From GCA-2701705 sp036163455 (GTDB taxonomy: Bacteria > Pseudomonadota > Gammaproteobacteria > GCA-002705445 > GCA-002716945), in contig JAYZKL010000033.1 in the NCBI GenBank assembly GCA_036163455.1, positions 1-18,924 of the forward strand: a stretch of 18,924 bases of DNA, in the 5' to 3' direction. A program made the position numbers and the translations under genes. Under the pieces are notes generated by a model. It was not told the origin of the DNA, made no database searches, and worked only from the letters and a program-made list of their open reading frames with translations. Position 1 is the first letter of the stretch; every line of letters begins with the position of its first letter. Shown one piece after another: positions 1 to 7,549 of the stretch.

Positions 1-1077
1 CAACCTATCCTGCAACAACAGGGAAAAGATAGAATAATTATACAGCTGCCGGGTTTGCATGATTCAACTAGAGCAAAAAATATTTTAGGCTCCACTGCTA
101 CTCTTGAATTTAGGCTGACAAAAGGAACTATACAAGATTGGATAGATTCTCAATCTAAAGGAAAATCAACAATTAATTCAGGTGTTCTTTATAAACAAAG
201 AAATGGATCTCCAGCATTGCTGAGTAGGAAAGTAATAGTTTCTGGGAAAGATATTAGAGATGCAAATGCGGGTTTTGATGGAACAACTAATACTCCATCA
301 GTTTTTGTTCGTCTCGGAGATTATGGAGCATCAAGAATGTTGGAGACTACAACAAAAAATGTTGGAAACAAAATGGCTGTAATTTTTGTAGAAAAAAATA
401 AAAATGAAGTAATTAATATTGCTACTATACGCGAGGCATTTAGTAAGAATTTTCAAATAACTGGGCTTGACAGAGAAGAAGCTCGTGATTTGGCCATATT
501 ATTAAGATCTGGTTCTTTGAGTGCTCCAATGACTATAATTGAAGAGAGAACTGTTGGCCCAAGTCTTGGTAAATATAATATTATTGCTGGGCAGAACTCA
601 ATGTATTTTGGTTTATTCCTAGTTGCATTATTTATGTTTATCTATTATAGGCTTTTTGGCTTAGTTGCAAATATTGCTCTTGCAGCAAACATAATAATTA
701 TTGTAGCAGTTCTTTCATTATTTCAAGCTACCCTTACATTATCTGGCATAGCTGGCATAGTATTGACAGTTGGTATGGCTGTTGACTCTAATGTTTTGAT
801 ATTTGAAAGAATTAGAGAAGAGCTTAGAAATGGTAATTCACCTAATTCGAGTATTTTCTCTGGTTATAAAAAAGCTTTTTCAACAATTGCAGACGCAAAT
901 TTGACTACATTAATAGCTGCTATTGCATTACTAACTATTGGAACAGGGGCTGTAAAAGGTTTTGCCATTACTCTTGTTATTGGGATACTCTCATCAATGT
1001 TTACATCAATAATTGGTACAAGAGCTGTTATTAGTTTAATTTATGAAAATAAGGACACTAAAAAGATTTCAATATAA
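1..1077 (+). CDS. secD: Protein translocase subunit SecD, C-terminal part (5' end outside window)
   Basis: SecD pairs with SecF in the inner membrane and uses the proton gradient to help pull exported proteins out of the SecYEG channel. The reading frame is open from base 1, so the gene starts upstream; 358 residues are visible against about 615 in E. coli. The first codons read into the family segment LPG.xD.xRAKxILG.TATLEFRL (bases 46-120), the start of the P1 periplasmic region. From about base 600 come five hydrophobic segments. They include GMAVDSNVLIFERIREEL (about 775-830), which carries the conserved intramembrane aspartate. The protein ends in KKISI, close to the E. coli end. The TAA stop shares its last base with the secF ATG. 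Identification is firm; an internal ATG at 55 is not the start. Confidence 0.97.
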   Translation, partial: QPILQQQGKDRIIIQLPGLHDSTRAKNILGSTATLEFRLTKGTIQDWIDSQSKGKSTINSGVLYKQRNGSPALLSRKVIVSGKDIRDANAGFDGTTNTPSVFVRLGDYGASRMLETTTKNVGNKMAVIFVEKNKNEVINIATIREAFSKNFQITGLDREEARDLAILLRSGSLSAPMTIIEERTVGPSLGKYNIIAGQNSMYFGLFLVALFMFIYYRLFGLVANIALAANIIIIVAVLSLFQATLTLSGIAGIVLTVGMAVDSNVLIFERIREELRNGNSPNSSIFSGYKKAFSTIADANLTTLIAAIALLTIGTGAVKGFAITLVIGILSSMFTSIIGTRAVISLIYENKDTKKISI

Positions 1078-1970
1078 TGTTTTCTATTATTAAAAAAAAT
1101 AGCAAGTTTGATTTTCTAGGGTTTAGGAAAGGCGCTATATTCTTTTCTAGTTTATTGATTATATTTAGTATAATAAGCTTCATTGCTAATGGACTGAACT
1201 GGGGAATTGATTTTTCTAATGGATATATTGCTCAACTTCAATACCAAAAAGATGTAAATATAACTGAGTTAAAAACTAATTTAAAGAATAATGGGGTTAA
1301 TGATTCTATAGTTCAGTATTATGGAACCAATAAAGAAGTTATTATTAAACTTAAGGATAGCCCTAAATTTGATCAAGTATCAATTAATAATTTCCTAATT
1401 AAATCACTTTCTGCTGATAATAAATTTAAAATCTTAAGATTAGAGTATGTTGGTTCGCAAGTTGGATCTGAATTAAGAGAAAAAGGCGAATGGGCTATGC
1501 TGGTTGCATTATTAAGTATACTTATATACATAGGATTTAGGTTCGAATTTCTCTATGGTATTGGAGCAATTTTTGCGCTTCTCCATGACGTAATTCTAAC
1601 GCTTGGCTTTTTTTCTATTACGCAACTACAATTTGACTTGAGCGTACTATCAGCAATTTTAGCTGTAATAGGTTATTCTCTCAATGACACTATCGTGGTC
1701 TACGATAGGATTCGTGAAAATATGAGACTAATTAGAAAAAATGATTTTATAGATATTTTGAATATTTCTGTTAATCAAACTTTATCTCGTACAATAATCA
1801 CATCTTTAACAACACTATTTGTTTTATTTTCATTATTATTAGCAGGCGGTATAGCGGTAAAATTCTTTGCAATTGCAATGATTGTCGGAGTCCTTGTAGG
1901 AACTTATTCATCAATATTCATTGCTAGCACAAGCTTATATTATTTGGGAATTGGTTCTGAGGAAAAATAA
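1077..1970 (+). CDS. secF: Protein translocase subunit SecF
   Basis: SecF is the partner of SecD in the SecDF complex that supports late steps of protein export. The 297-residue protein (323 in E. coli) has one N-terminal membrane segment (about residues 18-38) followed by the motif NWGIDFSNGY. A periplasmic domain comes next, and then five membrane segments from about residue 139. The diagnostic stretch GYSLNDTIVVYDRIRENMR lies at residues 199-217 and carries the conserved Asp and Arg of the proton path. The start overlaps the secD stop by one base (TAATG), so the two are translationally coupled. It is slightly short at both ends but shows no sign of damage. The gap to trmJ is 25 bases and contains nothing I can identify. 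Confidence 0.97.
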   Translation: MFSIIKKNSKFDFLGFRKGAIFFSSLLIIFSIISFIANGLNWGIDFSNGYIAQLQYQKDVNITELKTNLKNNGVNDSIVQYYGTNKEVIIKLKDSPKFDQVSINNFLIKSLSADNKFKILRLEYVGSQVGSELREKGEWAMLVALLSILIYIGFRFEFLYGIGAIFALLHDVILTLGFFSITQLQFDLSVLSAILAVIGYSLNDTIVVYDRIRENMRLIRKNDFIDILNISVNQTLSRTIITSLTTLFVLFSLLLAGGIAVKFFAIAMIVGVLVGTYSSIFIASTSLYYLGIGSEEK

Positions 1971-1995
1971 TTTATTTTTAATTATTAAGTGATTA

Positions 1996-2709
1996 ATGTT
2001 TAAAAATATTGAGATACTATTATTAGAAACATCGCATCCTGGAAATATTGGTGCTGCAGCAAGAGCAATGAAAGTGATGGGTCTCAATAGTTTATCCTTA
2101 GTAAAACCTAAAGAATTACCAAATAATGATTCATACGCTTTAGCTGTTGGTTGCAAAGATGTAATTAAACGGGCAAAAATATATGATAATTTGCAGGATG
2201 CGTTAGAAAAATCAGAAATTAATATAGGATTTAGTTCTAGAAAGAGAAGAGCAAAGATACCAATACTAAATATTGATGAATGCATAAAATTTATTTTTAG
2301 ACATTCAAATAGAAATATATCAATACTATTTGGAAATGAACAATCAGGATTATCTAACGAAGATTTATTAATGTGTAATTATATTGTTAAATTACCTACG
2401 TATAAAGAATATCAATCATTAAATTTAGCATCTGCTGTTCAAATATTTTCATATGAACTATTTAAGCATTCCTCTAAAAACATACAACCATCATTAAGAA
2501 AAATAAAATTAGCTCCCACAAAACAAAAAAATCGCTTCTATAAAGAGTTTATTAATTTATTAATCAGTACAGGATTTATAACAAAGAAAAATATAAAATC
2601 TTTAAGTCAAAAGATTCATATTATTTTTAATAAAGCATCTCTAGATAAAGATGAAATTAACATGCTTCTTGGCATAATATCTTCATTTAATAGAAAAATA
2701 AAAAAATAA
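1996..2709 (+). CDS. trmJ: tRNA (cytidine/uridine-2'-O-)-methyltransferase TrmJ
   Basis: TrmJ methylates the ribose of residue 32 in several tRNAs using S-adenosylmethionine. This 237-residue protein (246 in E. coli) has the SPOUT-fold motifs in order: ETSHPGNIGAAARAMKVMGL (residues 11-30), FGNEQSGLSNEDL (112-124) and YQSLNLASAVQIFSYEL (139-155). The last two form the knotted cofactor site. Many family members have an arginine where this one has Gln116. The C-terminal third is lysine-rich and poorly conserved, as in the family. The position next to iscR is common in gammaproteobacteria, where trmJ often precedes the isc operon. Its stop codon (2707-2709) lies inside the IscR operator. A TrmH-type paralogue is conceivable, but motifs, length and context all favour TrmJ. 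Confidence 0.92.
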   Translation: MFKNIEILLLETSHPGNIGAAARAMKVMGLNSLSLVKPKELPNNDSYALAVGCKDVIKRAKIYDNLQDALEKSEINIGFSSRKRRAKIPILNIDECIKFIFRHSNRNISILFGNEQSGLSNEDLLMCNYIVKLPTYKEYQSLNLASAVQIFSYELFKHSSKNIQPSLRKIKLAPTKQKNRFYKEFINLLISTGFITKKNIKSLSQKIHIIFNKASLDKDEINMLLGIISSFNRKIKK

Positions 2710-2730
2710 TTGATTAAATTAGTCAGGTAT
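2706..2730 (+). promoter_or_regulatory. IscR type-1 binding site upstream of iscR
   Basis: These 25 bases fit the type-1 IscR palindrome as I remember it from E. coli (ATASYYGACTR-www-YAGTCRRSTAT) at 23 of 25 positions. The right half, TAGTCAGGTAT, is a perfect fit. The left half, ATAATTGATTA, differs at two places: A for S at position 4 and T for C at position 9. The site covers the -35 hexamer of the iscR promoter and the trmJ stop codon. The 2Fe-2S form of IscR should bind here and repress its own operon. The match is read directly from the sequence; repression is inferred from the E. coli system. Confidence 0.85.
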
Positions 2731-2738
2731 AAGATAAT
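2710..2738 (+). promoter_or_regulatory. Predicted sigma70 promoter of iscR operon
   Basis: A -35 hexamer TTGATT (2710-2715) and a -10 hexamer GATAAT (2733-2738, one mismatch to TATAAT) are separated by exactly 17 bases. Transcription would start near 2745, a few bases before the GAGG ribosome site (2745-2748) and the iscR ATG at 2754, giving a very short leader. A second possible -10, TATAAG (2728-2733), overlaps it but has no -35 at a suitable distance. The IscR operator covers the -35 element, as expected for a repressor site. Confidence 0.7.
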
Positions 2739-2753
2739 TACTTTGAGGTAGAT

Positions 2754-3212
2754 ATGAAGCTTACAACCAAAGGAAGATATGCAATAGTAGCAATGATAGA
2801 TATTGCGCTATATACAAGTAATACTCCTATTTCACTAAGTGAAATTTCAAAAAGACAAAATATTTCATTATCATATTTAGAGCAATTATTTTCTAAATTA
2901 AAAACAAAATCTTTAGTTAAAAGCGTGAGAGGCCCCGGAGGTGGTTACAAATTAGATAGAAATCCGTCAAAAATTACCTTGTTTGAAATTATAACTGCTG
3001 TTGATGAAAATATGGACCAAACTCAATGTGGCGGTGCAATGAATTGTAATAACGATAAACCTTGTCTAACTCATTATGTTTGGACTGATTTAACGAAACA
3101 AATAAATGATTATATGAAGGGAGTTTCGCTTGGAGATATAATTTTGAGAAATGATATCCGAAATATTGTAGATAAAAGAAGGGAGCAAGGATATGGCAAC
3201 AAACTTACATGA
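2754..3212 (+). CDS. iscR: Iron-sulfur cluster regulator IscR (Rrf2 family)
   Basis: IscR is a winged-helix dimer that binds a 2Fe-2S cluster and tunes iron-sulfur assembly genes to demand. The 152-residue protein begins MKLTTKGRYA, the Rrf2 N-terminus. It has the wing motif VRGPGGGYKL (residues 58-67) and the cluster ligands Cys92, Cys98, Cys104 and His107 at the same numbers as in E. coli. It should therefore bind a cluster and not be an apo-only Rrf2 relative. GAGG at 2745-2748 serves as ribosome site. The last 20 bases overlap the start of iscS. The operator at 2706-2730 predicts negative autoregulation of the downstream isc genes, and possibly of ndk and later genes by read-through. Confidence 0.97.
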   Translation: MKLTTKGRYAIVAMIDIALYTSNTPISLSEISKRQNISLSYLEQLFSKLKTKSLVKSVRGPGGGYKLDRNPSKITLFEIITAVDENMDQTQCGGAMNCNNDKPCLTHYVWTDLTKQINDYMKGVSLGDIILRNDIRNIVDKRREQGYGNKLT

Positions 3213-4440
3213 CAAAAAGAATATTTTAAATATACCAATCTATCTTGATTATTCAGCAACTACTCCTGTTGATACTAGGGTTGCAAAAAAGATGTCTGAA
3301 TGTTTGACTATAGAAGGAACTTTTGGTAATCCTGCTTCTCGCTCACACCCTTTTGGATGGAAAAGTGAAAAACTTGTTGAAGAAGCTAGAAAAAATGTTG
3401 CTTCTTTAATTAATGCAGATTCTAGAGAGATAATTTGGACTAGTGGAGCAACGGAATCAGATAATTTAGCGATAAAAGGCGCTGCACACTTTTATAAAGA
3501 TAAAGGAAACCATCTCATAACTTTGTCTACTGAACATAAAGCAGTGCTAGACACAATGAGAGCGCTTGAAAGTGAAGGATTTGAGGTAACCTATCTAGAT
3601 CCTGAGCCTAATGGACTTTTAGATCAAAAAAAACTATTAGATGCAATTACTCCTTCAACTATTCTAATCTCTATAATGCATGTAAATAATGAAATTGGCG
3701 TCATCCAAGATTTAGAAAGTATAGGAAGGATTACTAGAGAAAAGAATATTATTTTACATGTTGATGCCGCACAAAGCCCAGGTAAAGTAGATATAGATGT
3801 AGAAAAATATAATATCGACTTATTATCTCTTTCAGCGCATAAAGTTTATGGACCAAAAGGCATTGGTGCACTTTATGTTCGTAGGAAACCTCGCGTCAGA
3901 TTGGAAGCACAAATGCATGGCGGTGGCCATGAGAGAGGCTTCAGATCTGGGACACTCCCAACACATCAAATTGTGGGAATGGGGGAAGCATTCAGAATTG
4001 CACAAGAAGAAATGGTAGAAGATAATAAGAGAATTCTAAAGTTAAGGGAAAAATTATGGAATGGATTGAAAGATATGGAAGAAATTTATCTTAATGGTGA
4101 CTTAGATCAAAGAATACCTGGCAACTTAAATGTTAGTTTTAATTTTATAGAAGGTGAAAGTTTGATAATGGCAATGAAGGATGTGGCCGTTTCTTCTGGG
4201 TCTGCATGTACATCGGCTAGCCTTGAACCAAGTTATGTTTTGCGAGCATTAGGTAGAGACGATGAACTAGCTCATAGCTCAATACGCATGACAATAGGTA
4301 AATACACTACAGAACAAGATATTGATCATGTTTTAAAGATTATTAATGATAATGTAAGTAAACTGAGAGATTTATCACCATTATGGGAAATGTATAAAGA
4401 TGGGGTAGATTTAAAAAAAGTTAAATGGTCAAGTCATTAA
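3193..4440 (+). CDS. iscS: Cysteine desulfurase IscS
   Basis: IscS is a PLP enzyme that takes sulfur from cysteine, forms a persulfide, and passes it to the cluster scaffold and to tRNA thiolation partners. The 415-residue protein aligns throughout with E. coli IscS plus an 11-residue N-terminal extension (start at 3193 with GGGAG at 3181-3185). The PLP lysine is Lys217 in SAHKVYGPKG and the persulfide cysteine is Cys339 in SSGSACTSAS, matching E. coli 206 and 328. The C-terminal tail LRDLSPLWEMYKDGVDL, the region needed for IscU binding in E. coli, is kept, which argues that an IscU still exists in this cell. The next gene is iscA after only 4 bases; iscU, normally in between, is not here. 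Confidence 0.98.
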   Translation: MATNLHDKKNILNIPIYLDYSATTPVDTRVAKKMSECLTIEGTFGNPASRSHPFGWKSEKLVEEARKNVASLINADSREIIWTSGATESDNLAIKGAAHFYKDKGNHLITLSTEHKAVLDTMRALESEGFEVTYLDPEPNGLLDQKKLLDAITPSTILISIMHVNNEIGVIQDLESIGRITREKNIILHVDAAQSPGKVDIDVEKYNIDLLSLSAHKVYGPKGIGALYVRRKPRVRLEAQMHGGGHERGFRSGTLPTHQIVGMGEAFRIAQEEMVEDNKRILKLREKLWNGLKDMEEIYLNGDLDQRIPGNLNVSFNFIEGESLIMAMKDVAVSSGSACTSASLEPSYVLRALGRDDELAHSSIRMTIGKYTTEQDIDHVLKIINDNVSKLRDLSPLWEMYKDGVDLKKVKWSSH

Positions 4441-4444
4441 AAAA

Positions 4445-4768
4445 ATGTCAATATCAGTCACTAAAATAGCAGCAGAACATGCACAAAAACATCTTTCAGC
4501 GCGTGGAAAAGGAATAGGGCTACGACTAGGCGTTAAAACTACTGGATGTTCAGGGCTTGCATATGTAATTGAATTTGCAGATAAAATTGAGAATGATGAT
4601 TTAGTTTTTGATGATAATGGAATTAAAATCATCATCAATCCAAAAAGCTATGTTTATCTTAAAGGAACAGAATTAGATTTTTCAAAAGAAGGGCTTAATG
4701 AAGGCTTTAGATTTAAAAACCCAAACGTAAAAGATGAATGTGGGTGTGGTGAAAGCTTTAATGTTTGA
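4445..4768 (+). CDS. iscA: Iron-sulfur assembly A-type carrier IscA
   Basis: IscA is an A-type carrier that binds iron or an iron-sulfur cluster and delivers it to target enzymes, mainly for 4Fe-4S proteins. It has 107 residues, the same as E. coli IscA, with the three ligand cysteines at the classic places: Cys35 in TTGCSG, and Cys99 and Cys101 in DECGCGESF. Other A-type proteins (ErpA, SufA) share these cysteines. The start MSISVTKIAAEHAQKHL and the place between iscS and hscB make IscA the right name. The gene starts 4 bases after the iscS stop, where iscU would normally lie. Its TGA shares a base with the hscB ATG. Confidence 0.96.
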   Translation: MSISVTKIAAEHAQKHLSARGKGIGLRLGVKTTGCSGLAYVIEFADKIENDDLVFDDNGIKIIINPKSYVYLKGTELDFSKEGLNEGFRFKNPNVKDECGCGESFNV

Positions 4769-5280
4769 TGGATATTTTAAAGAAGAATTATTTTGATTTA
4801 TTTGGTATAGAAGTTAGCATAGAAGTAAATAAGAATACTTTAGATCAAAAATATAATAATCTGCAACAACAATTTCACCCTGATAAATATATAAATTCAT
4901 CTAATCACGAAAAAAGTCTTGCTCTGCAAATATCTTCTCATATTAATGATGGGTATGTGATTTTAGGAGATTTAATTAAAAGAATTAATTATATCTTTGA
5001 AATTAATAATTTTCATAAAGATGAAGCTGAAACATTTAAAGATGAAGAGTTCTTATTGGAACAAATTAGTTTTAATGAATTTATTTCAAATCTAAATGAG
5101 AATAATATGGAAGAAATAAATTCTTATCAGAATGATATTATTTTGAAAATAAAGACCTCTATAACTGATATAAAAACATTTTATTCAAAAAGAGATTTTG
5201 ATAGGATGTGGAATGTTTTTTGTAAACTAAGGTTTTATGTTAAACATGTTAATGAACTTAAGGATAAACTAACAGCATGA
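4768..5280 (+). CDS. hscB: Co-chaperone HscB (J-domain protein)
   Basis: HscB delivers the scaffold IscU to HscA and stimulates the HscA ATPase. The 170-residue protein has an N-terminal J domain with the essential HPD at residues 37-39 (QFHPDKY). A C-terminal helical bundle follows, opening with EEFLLEQISFNEF. In E. coli this bundle face holds the hydrophobic residues that touch IscU, and most are kept here (Leu, Leu, Ile, Glu). I chose the ATG at 4768, which overlaps the last base of iscA; an in-frame TTG directly before it would add one residue. The gene overlaps hscA by four bases (ATGA). Family and context are clear. Confidence 0.95.
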   Translation: MDILKKNYFDLFGIEVSIEVNKNTLDQKYNNLQQQFHPDKYINSSNHEKSLALQISSHINDGYVILGDLIKRINYIFEINNFHKDEAETFKDEEFLLEQISFNEFISNLNENNMEEINSYQNDIILKIKTSITDIKTFYSKRDFDRMWNVFCKLRFYVKHVNELKDKLTA

Positions 5281-7007
5281 GTTTAATTCAAATATCTGAA
5301 CCTGAATCTATCCTGAATGAATCTACTAAATTTATAGTTGGTATCGATCTGGGAACAACAAACTCACTAATAGCATCTCGACATAAAGATACAAAGTTCT
5401 ATGGTTCACTACATCCATCTGTAGTAAATATAAGTAAAAATCCTGAAAAACCTATACTGATAAAATCAATAAAAAGATTAATTGGCTTAACTAGTTCAGA
5501 AGTTAAAAATTTGACTGAAAAACTTCCATATGAGTTTGATTTATCTAATGACAAACTCCCCATGATTAAAGCTGATTCAGATAAGAGTTATAGTGCAATT
5601 GAGATATCATCAATGATATTAAAAGACCTAAAAGAAACTGTAGAAAAGCAGGAAAATAGAAGTATAGACGGAGCTGTAATTACTGTACCTGCTTATTTTA
5701 ATGATATACAACGCCAAGCAACGAAAAAAGCAGCTGAAATTGCAGGATTAAAAGTACTACGTCTACTCAATGAGCCGACTGCTGCTGCAATTGCATATGG
5801 ACTTAATACAAAACAAAAGGGTAATTTTGTAATTTATGATCTTGGTGGAGGAACTTTTGATGTTTCGGTATTAAGCCTTCAGAAGGGAGTGTTTAAAGTT
5901 TTATCTACAGATGGTGATACTTCTTTAGGAGGGGATGACATTGATTATTTAATAAAAGAGAGAATTGGCTGCGAACTAGAAGAGGCTAAACTCATGAAGG
6001 AGAATTTATGTAATAAAAATGAAAACTTAAATAATCTTTCAATCAATGATTTTAATAATTTAATAAAAAAAATTATAGATCTAACTTTAGAAATGACTAA
6101 ACAAGCCATCAAAGACTCAGGCCTAGAAATAGATAAAATTAAGAACATCATACTTGTAGGTGGTTCTACAAGAATACCGCTAATAAAAAAATTATTAGAA
6201 GAAAAGTTTAATTGTGAAATTTTAAATAATATTGATCCAGATAGAGTTGTAGCTGAAGGTGCAGCTATACAAGCTGGAATTTTATCAGGAGCTGCTAAAG
6301 AAGAAGTACTTTTACTAGATGTATTGCCATTATCGCTAGGCATAGAGACGTATGGTGGTTTATCTGAAAAAATTCTATCTCGGAATACACCAATCCCTGT
6401 ATCTGCATCAAAAACTTTTACAACATTCAAAGACGGGCAAACAAAATTATTAATACATGTAATACAAGGAGAAAGAGAATTAGTTGAAGACTGTAAGTCA
6501 CTGTCAAAATTCACATTGCATGACATACCGCCTATGGTAGCTGGAGCAGCACGAATCAAGGTAGCGTTTCAAATTGACGTTGATGGATTATTATCAGTTT
6601 CTGCAAATGAAGAAAGTTCTGGAAATAGTGCGAGTATAGAAGTTAATCCTTCATATGGAATGAGTGAAGATGAACTTATAAAACTAATCGAAGATTCAAA
6701 TAATTCTGCTCAGATTGATATGGATTTAAGAAAACTAAATGAAAGCAAGGTAGAAGCGGAAAGAGTTATATATGCGATAACAGAAGCATTGAAAAAAGAT
6801 GGAAGCGAGTTATTGAATGAAAATGAATTTTCTTCAATAAATGTAACTTTAGATAAATTAAAAGAATCAATAAAAAAAGATGATTCAGATACAATTCAAT
6901 CAGCAATTAAAAACTTAGAAGAAGCATCTGAATTTTATGTTGAACGAAGAATGAATAGAAGTATCAAGTCCTTGATTGCAGGCAAAAATATTGATGATAT
7001 AATTTAA
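5277..7007 (+). CDS. hscA: Fe-S assembly chaperone HscA (Hsp70 family)
   Basis: HscA is the specialised Hsp70 that acts with HscB on IscU to release its cluster. The N-terminus SLIQISEPES matches E. coli. ATPase motifs are present: GIDLGTTNS (22-30), DLGGGTFD (188-195) and VGGSTRIP (294-301). The linker LLLDVLPLSLG (346-355) and a full substrate-binding domain and helical lid follow. At 576 residues it is about 40 shorter than E. coli. The loss is in two nucleotide-domain places: after HPSVV (near 47-64), where the loop before SIKRLIG is trimmed, and after GGDDIDYLI (near 226-250), in subdomain IIB. Catalytic residues remain, so this looks like trimming, not decay. The gene sits between hscB (4-base overlap) and fdx (4-base gap). 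Confidence 0.97.
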   Translation: MSLIQISEPESILNESTKFIVGIDLGTTNSLIASRHKDTKFYGSLHPSVVNISKNPEKPILIKSIKRLIGLTSSEVKNLTEKLPYEFDLSNDKLPMIKADSDKSYSAIEISSMILKDLKETVEKQENRSIDGAVITVPAYFNDIQRQATKKAAEIAGLKVLRLLNEPTAAAIAYGLNTKQKGNFVIYDLGGGTFDVSVLSLQKGVFKVLSTDGDTSLGGDDIDYLIKERIGCELEEAKLMKENLCNKNENLNNLSINDFNNLIKKIIDLTLEMTKQAIKDSGLEIDKIKNIILVGGSTRIPLIKKLLEEKFNCEILNNIDPDRVVAEGAAIQAGILSGAAKEEVLLLDVLPLSLGIETYGGLSEKILSRNTPIPVSASKTFTTFKDGQTKLLIHVIQGERELVEDCKSLSKFTLHDIPPMVAGAARIKVAFQIDVDGLLSVSANEESSGNSASIEVNPSYGMSEDELIKLIEDSNNSAQIDMDLRKLNESKVEAERVIYAITEALKKDGSELLNENEFSSINVTLDKLKESIKKDDSDTIQSAIKNLEEASEFYVERRMNRSIKSLIAGKNIDDII

Positions 7008-7011
7008 TTTA

Positions 7012-7350
7012 ATGCCTAAAATTACATTTTTACCCCATAAAGAGATTTGCCCAGAAGGTGCCACTATTGATGTCCCTAAAGGAACGAGTATTTGTAGAGC
7101 AGCCCTTGATAGTGGAATAATGATTGAGCACGCATGTGAACTGTCATGTGCTTGTACAACTTGCCACGTATATGTAAATGAGGGTTATGATTCTCTTGAT
7201 TTACCAACTGAGGATGAAGATGATTATCTAGATAAAGCATGGGGTTTAAAACCTCAGTCTAGATTGAGCTGCCAGGCAATTATTAATAATAAAGATTTGA
7301 TTGTTGAAATACCAAAATATACAATTAATCAGGTATCAGAGAGCAATTAG
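7012..7350 (+). CDS. fdx: ISC-type 2Fe-2S ferredoxin
   Basis: This small electron carrier supplies electrons for cluster assembly on the isc machinery. The 112-residue protein keeps the adrenodoxin-type pattern with ligands Cys42, Cys48, Cys51 and Cys87 (ACELSCACTTCH and LSCQA). It also has the family segment DYLDKAWGLKPQSRLSC. An additional Cys46 is also present in E. coli Fdx. The length equals the usual 111-112 residues. The ATG lies 4 bases after the hscA stop, and iscX begins one base after the fdx stop, so the three are transcribed and probably translated together. Confidence 0.97.
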   Translation: MPKITFLPHKEICPEGATIDVPKGTSICRAALDSGIMIEHACELSCACTTCHVYVNEGYDSLDLPTEDEDDYLDKAWGLKPQSRLSCQAIINNKDLIVEIPKYTINQVSESN

Positions 7351-7351
7351 T

Positions 7352-7549
7352 ATGAGATTAAAATGGACAGATAGTTTAGATATAGCAATTGCACTTGATG
7401 AAAAATATCCAGATATAGATCCCCTGACAATAAGATTTACTGATTTACATAAATGGATTTGTGAATTAGATGATTTTGATGATGCGCCAGATAAATCCAA
7501 TGAAAAAATTTTAGAAGCTATACAGATGGCTTGGATAGAGGAAAAATAA
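7352..7549 (+). CDS. iscX: Fe-S assembly accessory protein IscX
   Basis: IscX is a small acidic protein that binds IscS and iron and modulates sulfur transfer. The 65-residue product lines up with E. coli IscX (66 residues) from end to end: MRLKWTDSLDIAIAL, then YPDIDPLTIRFTDLHKWI, then the acidic ELDDFDD patch and SNEKILEAIQMAWIEE. I start it at 7352 because this gives the exact family N-terminus; an upstream in-frame ATG at 7301 lies inside fdx and would add 17 unrelated residues. The stop codon directly abuts the ndk ATG. Since IscX works through IscS, its retention together with HscA/HscB makes a missing scaffold gene more striking. Confidence 0.96.
   Translation: MRLKWTDSLDIAIALDEKYPDIDPLTIRFTDLHKWICELDDFDDAPDKSNEKILEAIQMAWIEEK

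Noticed and set aside
4441..4444. Possible iscU remnant or fusion to iscS or iscA
   Set aside because: Only four A residues lie between the genes. IscS ends and IscA begins at their normal family ends, with no additional domain.
5945..6559. 204-codon open frame on the minus strand
   Set aside because: It lies wholly inside hscA, has no family resemblance or ribosome site, and reflects the sense codon pattern. hscA is certain, so this is a shadow.
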